From contig NZ_SMMU01000004.1 in NCBI RefSeq assembly GCF_004339665.1, forward strand, positions 62,001-126,000: DNA of 64,000 nucleotides, given 5' to 3'. The stretch comes from Azotobacter chroococcum (lineage in GTDB: Bacteria; Pseudomonadota; Gammaproteobacteria; Pseudomonadales; Pseudomonadaceae). The notes under the pieces were generated by a model that was not told the origin of the DNA, made no database searches, and worked only from the letters and a program-made list of their open reading frames with translations. This document shows positions 23,931-31,434 of this stretch, piece after piece (position 1 is the stretch's first letter; each line of letters opens with the position of its first letter). The position numbers and the translations under genes are program-made.

Positions 23931-24134
23931 ATGAGTTACGACCCAGCCGATACCCAGTTCCACGTGGTGGTCAACGCCGAGCAGCAGTACTCGATCTGGC
24001 CGGAATACAAGGCAATGCCGGCCGGTTGGCAGGAGGTCGGCATCAGCGGCGACCGCCAGGCCTGCCTGGCCTACGTCTCCGGAATCTGGACCGACCTGTC
24101 CCGGCGCAGCCTGCACGACGCCATGGCCGAGTAA
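23931..24134 (+). CDS. MbtH-like protein 1 (NRPS adenylation partner)
   Basis: This 67-residue MbtH-family protein shows the diagnostic motifs FHVVVNAEQQYSIWPEYKAMP and GWQEVGISG, with a final IWTDLSRRSLHDAM. MbtH proteins bind A domains and support their folding and activity. The ATG at 23931 has GGAG 7 bases upstream. It stands behind its own Fur box and directly before a broken NRPS gene, so it may be the survivor of an older cluster. It could still serve the assembly line at 37-62 kb together with the second MbtH at 34936. Confidence 0.9.
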   Translation: MSYDPADTQFHVVVNAEQQYSIWPEYKAMPAGWQEVGISGDRQACLAYVSGIWTDLSRRSLHDAMAE

Positions 24135-24206
24135 GGCCGCCGCCCGCCCCGTCACATTCCCGGCCGCCGTCCGGCGTCCGGGCCGTTCAGTCTGCGAGGT
24201 GCCGCC

Positions 24207-26312
24207 ATGACTGCCCGTTCTTCGCGTTCTTTCCCGCCCCCGCCCGGGTCGGCCTGGCAGCTGTCGCAGCGAGACGTTCCCCTCGAGCCGATCCCGGATG
24301 ACGTGCACGGCGCCGTGCCGCTGCTGCCGCTCCAGGCGCGCCTGCTCGAACGCCAGGGCGCGGCGCCGTGCAGCCAGTACCTGCTGTTCGAGCTGGCCGA
24401 GGACCTGGAGCCGATCCTCCTGGAGCAGGCCCTGCGGGCACTGGTGGCGCACCACGACGCGCTGCGTCTGCGCTTCGCCGAGGAGGACGGCGCCTGGCGC
24501 CAGGCATGCGCGGAGGCCGGCGAGCGTCACGAGCTGCTCTGGCTCTGCGAGGCGAGCGGCGAGGCCGAGGTCGCGACACTCTGCACGGAGCTCCAGCGCA
24601 GCCTGGACCCGCGTAGCGGCCCGCTGCTGCGGGCCCTGTGCCTGAGCCAGGCGGGCCGCGCCGACCGCCTGCTGCTGGCGATCCATCAGCTGGTGGCGGA
24701 CGGGATCTCCTGGCGGGTGCTGCTGGAGGACCTGCTGTGTGCCTACGGGCAGCTCGTCGCCGGCCGGCGCGTCGCACTGCCGACCGGGACCTCCTCCTTC
24801 AAGGCCTGGGCCGAGCGCCTGGAGGCCTGGGCCGCCGCTCCGGCGCTGCAGGCCCAGCGCGACTTCTGGCTGGCCCAGGAGCGCGCCTGCACGCAATTGC
24901 CATTGCTGGCCCGGGAGCCGGCCCGCGAGGAGCAGCGTCAGCGCCTGGAACTCTGCCTCTGCGCCGAGTTCAGCCGCGAGCTGTTGCAGGCCGCCCGGCA
25001 GGCGTACCGGCTGCGCGCCGACGAGCTGCTGCTGGCCGCGCTGAGCCGGGTGCTCTGTGCCTGGAGCGAGCAGGACAGCATCGGCCTGCATCTGGAAAAC
25101 CATGGCCGTGCGCCCTTGTTCGACGGGCTCGACCTCGGCCGCACGGTCGGCTGCTTCACCAGCCGCTACCCGCTGCGCCTGCAGCCGGCGGCCGACCTGC
25201 CCGGCAACCTCCGGGCGATCAGGGCGCAGCTGCACAGCGTCGTCGACGGCGGTCTGGCCTACGGCCTGCTGCGGCGCTGCGGCGAACTGGCCGGGGCGGC
25301 CCCGCAGGTGCTGTTCAGGTATCTGGAGCCAGTCGGGGAGGTGCGCGACGGGCCGCTGCGTCTGGTCGACGCCGGCCGCTGGCGCGAGGCGGACGCGCTC
25401 CTGGAGGCGCCCCTCTGCATCGAGGTCGAGCAGCGCGGCGGCGCCCTGCGCCTGCGCCTCGACTTCAGCCCCAGCCAGTGGCAGCGCTCGACTCTCGAGG
25501 GCCTGCTGCAGCGGCTGCAGGACGAGCTGCGGGGGATCCGCGCTCACTGTCTCCACGCATCACGCTCCCGGCTCGCCGGCGCCGCCCCGCCGGCCATGCC
25601 CGCCCACGCGTGTTCATTGCCCGAGCCGGTCCGGCGCCATCCGGAGCCCATCGCCCTGGCGCGTGGCGATACGCGGCTCGCTCAGGTCGTGCTGGAGACG
25701 CGCAGCAACCGCCTGGCCCGTCACCTGATCGAATGTGGCGTCGGCCCCGGCATGCGGGTCGGCCTCTGTCTGGCGCACGGCATGGCGATGATCGAAGGCC
25801 TGCTGGCGATCCTCAAGGCCGGCGGCGCCTTCGTGCCGCTGGACCCCGACTGTCCCCGCGAGCAGCTGGCCTGCATGGCCGAGGATTCGGGGCTGCAATG
25901 GCTGCTCACCAGCACGGCGCTGTGCGGCCGGGTGCCGCTGGGCGAGGAGGTGGAGGCGATCTGCCTGGACCTGCTCGACGCCAGTGGCTACAGCAGCGAG
26001 CCGCCGAGCCTGGCCCTCCGGCCTCGGGATCCCGCCTGCCTGCTCTATGCCGCCGGCCCGCCGGGGCGGCCCAGGGCGGTGACGATCGGGCACGCCGACC
26101 TGTCCAGGCACATGCAGGGCCTCGGCCGCAACTACGGCATGAGGTCCGCAGAGGCGGAGCTGCCGTGCGCTTCGACCGGCGGCGACGGCGCGCTCGAGCA
26201 CTGGGCGGCGGAGCTGTCGGCGCAGATGCTGCGTGGCCTGTGCCGTCGTCGGGTGGACTTTTTCGCGGCCTTTCTAAATTTCTTCCGGCCCCATCCGTCC
26301 TTGCCGGCATGA
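24207..26312 (+). pseudogene. Truncated NRPS: inactive epimerase domain plus half an adenylation domain
   Basis: The frame encodes 701 residues. Residues 35-450 form a condensation/epimerase-type domain very like the epimerase of the large NRPS at 50650 (LEDLLCAYGQLVAG; VGCFTSRYPLRLQ). The active-site HHxxxDG reads HQLVADG, so the second, catalytic His is Gln. From about 470 an A domain begins ([17 protein letters not shown]), but its A3 ATP-binding loop is degraded (AAGPPGRPRAV instead of [10 protein letters not shown]). The protein then runs into the direct repeat that precedes the receptor remnant. No PCP domain is present. It is most likely a relic of a lost or rearranged NRPS; whether the N-terminal domain is still made as a stand-alone protein is open. 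Confidence 0.75.
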
Positions 26313-26583
26313 ATGCCAAGTGAGAAATATTCTTGTTTTTGTCGTGGTAATGGAATGGGGTTTATGGACATGGAGCTGTCGAATCATCCGTTGGAACCGG
26401 TTGTCCCCTTCGCCCGGCGTCGCCTGGCCGTGGTGCTGCTCTGCGCACTGGGCCTGGGTTCCATGCCGGCCGCTGCCGCCGAGGAGGGCGATAACCTGGT
26501 GGAGCTGGACGGGATGACTGTGCTTGCCGACCGGGAAAGCCCGCTCGGCCCGGACACCGGCTACACCGCCAGGCGCACCCTAC
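26239..26583 (+). repeat. Direct repeat copy 1 (IS box, leader and receptor 5' end)
   Basis: This ~345-bp stretch recurs at 27628-27975 at high identity. It covers a short upstream segment, the PvdS box, the leader (containing CTTGTTTTT-TCGTGGTAATGGA in both copies) and the receptor signal peptide to the DTGYTARRTL codons. Its left end lies inside the final codons of the broken NRPS frame, marking the recombination junction. Confidence 0.8.
26275..26298 (+). promoter_or_regulatory. PvdS-type iron-starvation box (receptor remnant 1)
   Basis: TAAAT-N16-CGT exactly fits the iron-starvation promoter recognised by PvdS-family sigma factors. It lies about 70-90 bp upstream of the start codons of receptor remnant 1. 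Confidence 0.75.
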
Positions 26584-27516
26584 AACCCCAGCTACGGCGG
26601 CCGGGTCAGCCTGGTCACCTCCACCCTGCGCCCGGTGACCGACGCCGACCTGCAGGACTTCCGCACCCGCTTCGACCAGCTCGGCCTCTACCTGCAGGAG
26701 CAGGTCAAGTTCGACGACCGCTGGGTGCTGCTGCTCGGCGGGCGCTACGACAAGTCGCGCGCCGACATCGACAACCGCACCACCGGGGTGGACAAGAACG
26801 TCCGCGACGAGGAGTTCACCTGGAACGCCGGGCTGGCCTACCTGTTCGACAACGGCCTGACCCCCTACTTCAGCTACTCGGAGTTCTTCCTGCCGGTCGC
26901 CGAGGTCAACGGCCGCACCGGCGATCCCTTCGAGCCGGAGGAGGGCGAACAGTGGGAGGCCGGCATCAAGTACCAGCCGCCCGGCTTCGACGGCTCCTTC
27001 AACCTCGCGGTGTTCGAGCTGACCCAGAGCAACGTGCGCAAGAACACCAGCGGCGGCATCCAGACCCAGCTGGGCGAGGTGCGCACCAAGGGCATCGAGT
27101 TCGAGGCGGTGGCCAACGTCACCGAGCGCCTGAGCCTGACCGGCTCGATGACCTACCTCGACGCCGAGACCACCAAGTCGCCGCGCGCCAACGAGCGCGG
27201 CAAGACCCCCTCGCAGGTCGCCGACCGCATGGCCTCGCTGTGGGCGGTCTACACCTTCAGGGGCGGTCCGCTGGACGGCCTCGCCCTGGGCGGCGGCGCG
27301 CGTTACACCGGCAACAGCTGGGGCGACAACACCGAGACCATGGAAGTCCCGTCCTACACCCTGTACGACGCCATGGCCAGCTACAGCTGGGACGCTATCA
27401 AGCTGCAGCTCAACGCCACCAACGTGACCGACAAGAAGTTCGTCGCCACCTGCGACTACTACTGCTGGTATGGGAATCGCCGCAATGTCACAGCCTCTCT
27501 CACCTACTCCTGGTAG
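26364..27516 (+). pseudogene. TonB-dependent siderophore receptor, plug deleted and frameshifted
   Basis: A signal peptide and mature N-terminus (LAVVLLCALGLGSMPAAAAE...DTGYTARRTL) end abruptly near 26583. The sequence then jumps, in another frame, to the barrel interior starting at YNPSYGGRVSLVTSTL, and continues without a stop to a normal outer-membrane C-terminus (VTASLTYSW). The entire plug domain and early strands are missing, and the two parts are out of frame, so no working receptor can be made. The barrel part has typical FpvA/FhuE-like motifs (FSYSEFFLPV, NVTDKKFVATCDYYCWYG). It looks like a ferric-siderophore receptor killed by an internal deletion. Confidence 0.82.
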
Positions 27517-27627
27517 TCCCGGGTTGCCGTGGCTAACCGCAGAAGCGTCTGGCCGATAGGGTCGAGGCGTGCGGGCCTGCCTGTTCTCGTCCGCTCCGGG
27601 CGGCGCGGACGGCTGGCGCTGGATGGT

Positions 27628-27975
27628 CTGTGCCGTCGCGAAGCGGACTTTTCCCCGGCATTCCTAAATTTCTTCCGGCCCCATCCGTCCTTACCGGCAT
27701 GAATACCAAAAGAGAAAACTTCTTGTTTTTATCGTGGTAATGGAGTGGGGGCATGCTGTCGTCGAATCATCTGCTGGGACCGGTGGTCCCCTTCGCCCAG
27801 CGTCGCCTGGCCGTGGCGCTGCTCTGCGCACTGGGCCTGGGCGCCACGCCGGTCGGCGCCGTCGAGGAGGACGAGGAAGACAAGGGCGCTCTGCAGCTGG
27901 AGCAGGTCTCCGTGATCGACAAGGCCGACAGCCCGGTCGGCCCGGACACCGGCTACACCGCCAGGCGGACCCTGT
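27628..27975 (+). repeat. Direct repeat copy 2 (IS box, leader and receptor 5' end)
   Basis: This copy matches 26239-26583. The two begin about 1.39 kb apart, so receptor remnant 1 plus one repeat forms a tandem-duplication unit. The copies differ at scattered bases, so the duplication is not recent. Confidence 0.78.
27665..27688 (+). promoter_or_regulatory. PvdS-type iron-starvation box (receptor remnant 2)
   Basis: TAAAT-N16-CGT, identical in its spacer to the box at 26275, lies 65 bp upstream of the ATG at 27753. Confidence 0.75.
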
Positions 27976-28150
27976 CCGCCACCAAGACCGACATCCCGCT
28001 CAACGAGATCCCGCGGGCGGTGTCGATCACCACCGAGCAGCAGATGCGCGACCGCAAGGTGGTCAGCGTCAGCGACGCCCTGCGCTACACCGCCGGCGTG
28101 CAGGCCGGCTACTTCGGCGAGGGGCAGCACCGCAGCCCGCACAAGGTCGC
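27753..28150 (+). pseudogene. TonB-dependent siderophore receptor, N-terminal remnant only
   Basis: The frame gives a signal peptide (LAVALLCALGLGATPVGA), the linker DTGYTARRTLSATKTD and the start of the plug (IPLNEIPRAVSITTEQQM; SVSDALRYTAGVQAGYFGE). Receptor homology stops near GYFGE at about 28120-28150. The following DNA belongs to an unrelated acetyltransferase, and the frame reads on into nonsense to 28364. The barrel is entirely absent. The gene is complementary to remnant 1, which kept the barrel but lost the plug, so both probably come from a tandem pair of receptors. Confidence 0.8.
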
Positions 28151-28404
28151 CCGCCTGGCGGGGGGCGCTGGTCCACTACCTGTTCCTCGACGAGCCGCGT
28201 ACCCGGCGCATCGTCTGCGAGCCGTGCGCCGGCAGCGCGCGGATGATCCGGCACCTGCAGGCGCCGGGCTTCGCCCGGCTCAAGGAGATCGACTTTCCCC
28301 TCAAGCGCGCCGCCCCGATGGTGCTGGAGCGCGAGGCCTCTTCGCCCGCTGTCGGCTGGCGTGAGCAATTCCTAAAAAGCGAGTCGCGACCCATGCGGCC
28401 ATAA
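28150..28404 (+). pseudogene. C-terminal fragment of an IucB/AlcB-type siderophore acetyltransferase
   Basis: In a frame different from receptor remnant 2 the DNA encodes ALVHYLFLDEPRTRRIVCEP, then GFARLKEIDFPLKRAAPMVL. This is the C-terminal part of the GNAT enzymes that acylate N-hydroxylated Lys or Orn to make hydroxamates. The N-terminal two thirds are missing. Near the end the expected EAFFARCRLA-stop is spoiled by loss of one T (about 28340), shifting the frame into a run-on to 28404. It is a clear relic. Its position directly before the ornithine hydroxylase suggests the two once worked together. Confidence 0.8.
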
Positions 28405-28503
28405 CCACTGATGAGGTCAGGCAGGGACCCGGCCCCCCTGCGCCCGCGGCGCGGAGCGGCTGTCACCCCTTGGTATGTCTAGAAGACAGGATCGATATTG
28501 CAC

Positions 28504-29808
28504 ATGAGCATAGAAACGCTGGAATACGATGTGATCGGCGTGGGCTTCGGCCCGGCCAACCTGGCCATCGCCATTGCCCTGGAGGAGGACTCCAGGACTC
28601 GCGAGTCCGGTCTGCACTATTGCTTCCTGGACAGCAAGCCGGCCTTCGAATGGCACGGCGGCATGCTGCTGGAAAACAGCCGCATGCAGATCTCCTTCCT
28701 CAAGGACCTGGCCACCCTGCGCAACCCGGCGAGCCGCTTCACCTTCGTCAACTACCTGCATGAGAAGCAGCGTCTGCTGCCCTTCATCAACCTCGGCACC
28801 TTCAGCCCGTCGCGGATCGAGTACAACGACTACCTGCGCTGGGCCGCCGCGTACTTCGACGAGCACGTGCATTACGGCGAGCAGGTGATCGCCGTGGAGG
28901 CGGTCGAGGAGCGCGGCGAGGTGCAGCGCCTGCGGGTGGTCTCGCGACTGGCCGACGGCCGCACGCGCACCCGGCTGACCCGCAACCTGGTGGTCGGCAT
29001 CGGCGCGCAGGCGGCGATCCCCGAGCTGTTCGCCGGCCTCAGGGGCGAGCCGCGGCTGATCCATTCCTCGCAGTACCTGGAGCGCATCGGCCAGTGCTGC
29101 CCCGAGCGCGAGGGCCGCTACCGGGTGGCGGTGCTCGGCTCCGGGCAGAGCGCCGCGGAGATCTACAGCGACCTGGCCGGCCGCTACCCGCAGGCCGAGA
29201 TCAGCCTGGTGATGCGTGCCCAGGCGATGCGTCCGGCGGACGACAGCCCCTTCGTCAACGAGATCTTCGACCCGGCCTTCACCGACGTGGTCTACCGCCA
29301 GCCGCAGCCCGAGCGTCGGCAGCTGATCCGCTCGCTCAGCCACACCAACTATTCGGTGGTCAACCTGGATCTGATCGAGAGCATCTACCAGGACCTCTAC
29401 CAGCAGAAGGTGGTCGGCTCCGAGCAGCGCCGCCTGCTCGCCAACCGGCAGATCCAGGCCGTGGCGGCCAGCGCCGGGGGCATGCGCCTGAGCCTGCGCG
29501 ATACCCAGAGCGGCGGCGAGGAGCTGTGCGAGTTCGATCTGCTGGTGCTCGCCACCGGCTACCGCCGCGACGCCCACTGGAGCCTGCTGGAAGGGGTAGA
29601 GCGCCATCTGCAGAAGGAGGCCGAGCTGGAGCGCAGCTACCGTCTGCCGACCCGCGCCGGATTCCAGCCGAACATCTTCCTGCAGGGCTGCTGCGAGGAC
29701 AGTCACGGGCTCAGCGACACCCTGCTGTCGGTGGTGGCGGTGCGCTCCCAGGAGGTGGCGGACGCGCTGCTCGAGGCCTGCTGCCAGCCACAGGTGGCCT
29801 GCGCCTGA
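28504..29808 (+). CDS. pvdA: L-ornithine N5-monooxygenase (PvdA-like)
   Basis: This 434-residue flavoenzyme hydroxylates ornithine at N5 using FAD, NADPH and O2. The FAD motif is GVGFGPANLAIA (about residues 13-24), the NADPH motif VLGSGQSAAE (about 210-219), and the substrate-site / C-terminal motif LATGYRRDAHW lies at about 347-357. The segments LKDLATLRNP and FVNYLHEK are typical of PvdA. The ATG at 28504 is preferred; an in-frame TTG two codons upstream (28498) has better spacing from AGGA at 28488-28491. It would supply N5-OH-Orn for the assembly line. No iron-starvation box was found in front of it, so its promoter is unclear. Confidence 0.93.
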   Translation: MSIETLEYDVIGVGFGPANLAIAIALEEDSRTRESGLHYCFLDSKPAFEWHGGMLLENSRMQISFLKDLATLRNPASRFTFVNYLHEKQRLLPFINLGTFSPSRIEYNDYLRWAAAYFDEHVHYGEQVIAVEAVEERGEVQRLRVVSRLADGRTRTRLTRNLVVGIGAQAAIPELFAGLRGEPRLIHSSQYLERIGQCCPEREGRYRVAVLGSGQSAAEIYSDLAGRYPQAEISLVMRAQAMRPADDSPFVNEIFDPAFTDVVYRQPQPERRQLIRSLSHTNYSVVNLDLIESIYQDLYQQKVVGSEQRRLLANRQIQAVAASAGGMRLSLRDTQSGGEELCEFDLLVLATGYRRDAHWSLLEGVERHLQKEAELERSYRLPTRAGFQPNIFLQGCCEDSHGLSDTLLSVVAVRSQEVADALLEACCQPQVACA

Positions 29809-29819
29809 ACCGGAACGAG

Positions 29820-29930
29820 AGCAGTCCTCTCCCTTGCGGGGAGGGCTGGGTTATTGATCGGCACCGCCCCGCAGATGGTCGGGGCAGCACTTTCCCGCGG
29901 AGGAGAGCCAGGGGAGTGAGGTCGGTTGAT
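29820..29930. repeat. Imperfect inverted-repeat sequence downstream of the monooxygenase gene
   Basis: CTCTCCCTTGCGGGGAGGG and, about 60 bp later, TTTCCCGCGGAGGAGAGCC form nested C/G-rich inverted segments of the kind common in proteobacterial intergenic repeats. It could also act as a weak terminator. The rest of the 248-bp gap to 30057 shows nothing else. Confidence 0.35.
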
Positions 29931-30056
29931 AGCGCTGTGGAGCGAACATAGTGGCGAGGCTTCTGCTCTTGCCGCCATCGCAGATAAACCTGCTCCTGCA
30001 GCTCTGTGGCAGGTAGCCGATCGGCGTTCAGCCGAAGACCTTGAAAGGGCTGGCTA

Positions 30057-30539
30057 TCAGGGCGCGTATTTCTGATTCTTGTGGGTGGGCTCGTCGGGCT
30101 CGACGATCTGCACGAAGCCGTGCTGCGAGGCGTGATGGCAGGCATTGCAGGTGTTGACCAGCGTCGCGTAGGCGCTCTGGAAGGCCTGGGCATCCTGGCT
30201 GGCGATGGCGCTGTCGACCACCTGGAGGGCGGGCTTCAGCATCTGCCTGGTCAGCTCCGCCACGTCGTATTCCTCCACCGGGCGATACTCGGCGACATCG
30301 CCATCGGCCACCACCCGGGAGGCTTTCGTCAGTTTCCACAGGTACCAGCGTGCAAGCTCCCAGTTCCGGGCCTGGCCCGCAAAATACAACTTGTCCGCGT
30401 AGCGCTGATAATCGGCCATCACCTCGGCCATACGGAACGGGTGTTCCAGTCTCCGCTCCAGGTTGAAGACATACCAGCCCGTCCCGGCGCACACTGCAGC
30501 CGCGAACGCGGCAGCGGCCAGCCTTCCCGTCGCTCTCAA
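30057..30539 (-). CDS. Small membrane-anchored c-type cytochrome
   Basis: The 160-residue protein has an N-terminal hydrophobic anchor or signal (about residues 6-26) and a single heme-c motif CNACH at about residues 131-135, within a four-helix cytochrome c'-like pattern (LTRQMLKPALQVVDSAIAS; YATLVNTCNACHHASQHGF). The start is TTG at 30539, supported by AAGGAA about seven bases upstream. It follows the PvdS-like sigma gene on the same strand after 96 bp. Its role is unknown; electron transfer or gas binding in the periplasm is possible. Placement inside the iron-regulated region is intriguing but proves no siderophore role. Confidence 0.72.
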   Translation of the reverse strand: MRATGRLAAAAFAAAVCAGTGWYVFNLERRLEHPFRMAEVMADYQRYADKLYFAGQARNWELARWYLWKLTKASRVVADGDVAEYRPVEEYDVAELTRQMLKPALQVVDSAIASQDAQAFQSAYATLVNTCNACHHASQHGFVQIVEPDEPTHKNQKYAP

Positions 30540-30635
30540 AATCGCTTCCTTCTCATCCTGCAGGCTTCGGCCATGCCCTTCATCCGGGCGTCGATGCGCC
30601 GCTTCGGCCCGGCGGCCACGGTCTGCCGAGGCGCT

Positions 30636-31196
30636 CTAGGCGTGGTGCCCTCTGGCTTCGATGTGCTGGCGGCAATGCACCATGGCGTCGCGGATCATGA
30701 AGTTCACCAGGGTCGGCGAGACGCCGAGTTCGCGGGCGATTTCCCGCTGCTGCTGGCCATGGATGCGGTACATCTCGAAGGCATAGCGGGTGCGCTCCGG
30801 GAGCTGGCTCAGGGCCTCGGCGATCAATTCGAGGGTTTCCTGGTACTGGTGCAGGCTTTCCGGCGATGCGCCTTCCTGCTGCTCGACCGTCATCCCTTCT
30901 TCCTCGCTTCCCCTGTGGCGCTGCTCGAACGCCTGCTTGCGGTAATAGTCGATCGCCAGGTTGCGTACGGTTCGGAACATGTAACTCAGCTGGGCCTTTA
31001 TCGAGTGGCTGGGCAAGTGGGCGGACTCCAGCCGAAAGAAGGCATCCTGGACGACGTCCTCGGCCCTGGAGCGACATCCGGTGATATTCGCCGCGATCTT
31101 GATCAGGGCGGCTCGGTGGTCGATGAAGGATTGAATCTGGGGAGCAAGCGACGGTCTGCTCAGGAGACAGTCGGCAAGCATTCCTTGGTGCGACAT
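30636..31196 (-). CDS. pvdS: PvdS-like ECF sigma factor (iron-starvation sigma)
   Basis: The 186-residue sigma factor is very close to PvdS: ITGCRSRAEDVVQDAFFRLE in region 2, YMFRTVRNLAIDYYRKQA, and RELGVSPTLVNFMIRDAMVH in region 4. PvdS-type factors recruit RNA polymerase to TAAAT-N16/17-CGT promoters of siderophore genes under iron starvation. The ATG at 31196 gives the usual PvdS length and has GGA upstream; a GTG at 31241 would add 15 residues. Two Fur-type palindromes sit just upstream, predicting direct repression by iron. Five matching boxes are found in this window. Confidence 0.93.
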   Translation of the reverse strand: MSHQGMLADCLLSRPSLAPQIQSFIDHRAALIKIAANITGCRSRAEDVVQDAFFRLESAHLPSHSIKAQLSYMFRTVRNLAIDYYRKQAFEQRHRGSEEEGMTVEQQEGASPESLHQYQETLELIAEALSQLPERTRYAFEMYRIHGQQQREIARELGVSPTLVNFMIRDAMVHCRQHIEARGHHA

Positions 31197-31257
31197 GGCG
31201 GCGTTCCTGTGCGCGGAGTGGGCGAAAGGGTTCGAGGCCACGCGAAGTTATATCCGT

Positions 31258-31289
31258 CAATGATCATTGTCAAATAAGAATCATTATCA
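31258..31289 (-). promoter_or_regulatory. Two adjacent Fur boxes controlling the pvdS-like gene
   Basis: On the minus strand TGATAATGATTCTTA (31275-31289) fits the Fur 7-1-7 core with one change. The neighbouring palindrome TGACAATGATCATTGA (31258-31273) provides a second, weaker site. Both lie 62-93 bp upstream of the sigma-factor start. Confidence 0.78.
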
Positions 31290-31434
31290 GCGTTTGTACT
31301 GCTGGATGTAAGGGCGGGAGTTCCTGCAAGGGGGCGGTGCCGGGTCGAGCCGAGCGTTCGATGCTTTGGCAAAAGGCCACCTTGTCCCGGCAGGCGACGG
31401 CAGGAAGACCGGCATGCCGACGCCTGTCCGTCGC

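Noticed and set aside
26583-26600. Programmed frameshifting joining the two halves of receptor remnant 1.
   Set aside because: The junction lacks a slippery heptamer and, more importantly, the whole plug-coding DNA is missing, so a frameshift would not restore a receptor.
28371-28400. TAAAA-containing sequence as an iron-starvation box for the ornithine monooxygenase gene.
   Set aside because: No CGT occurs 16 or 17 bases downstream of the TAAAA.
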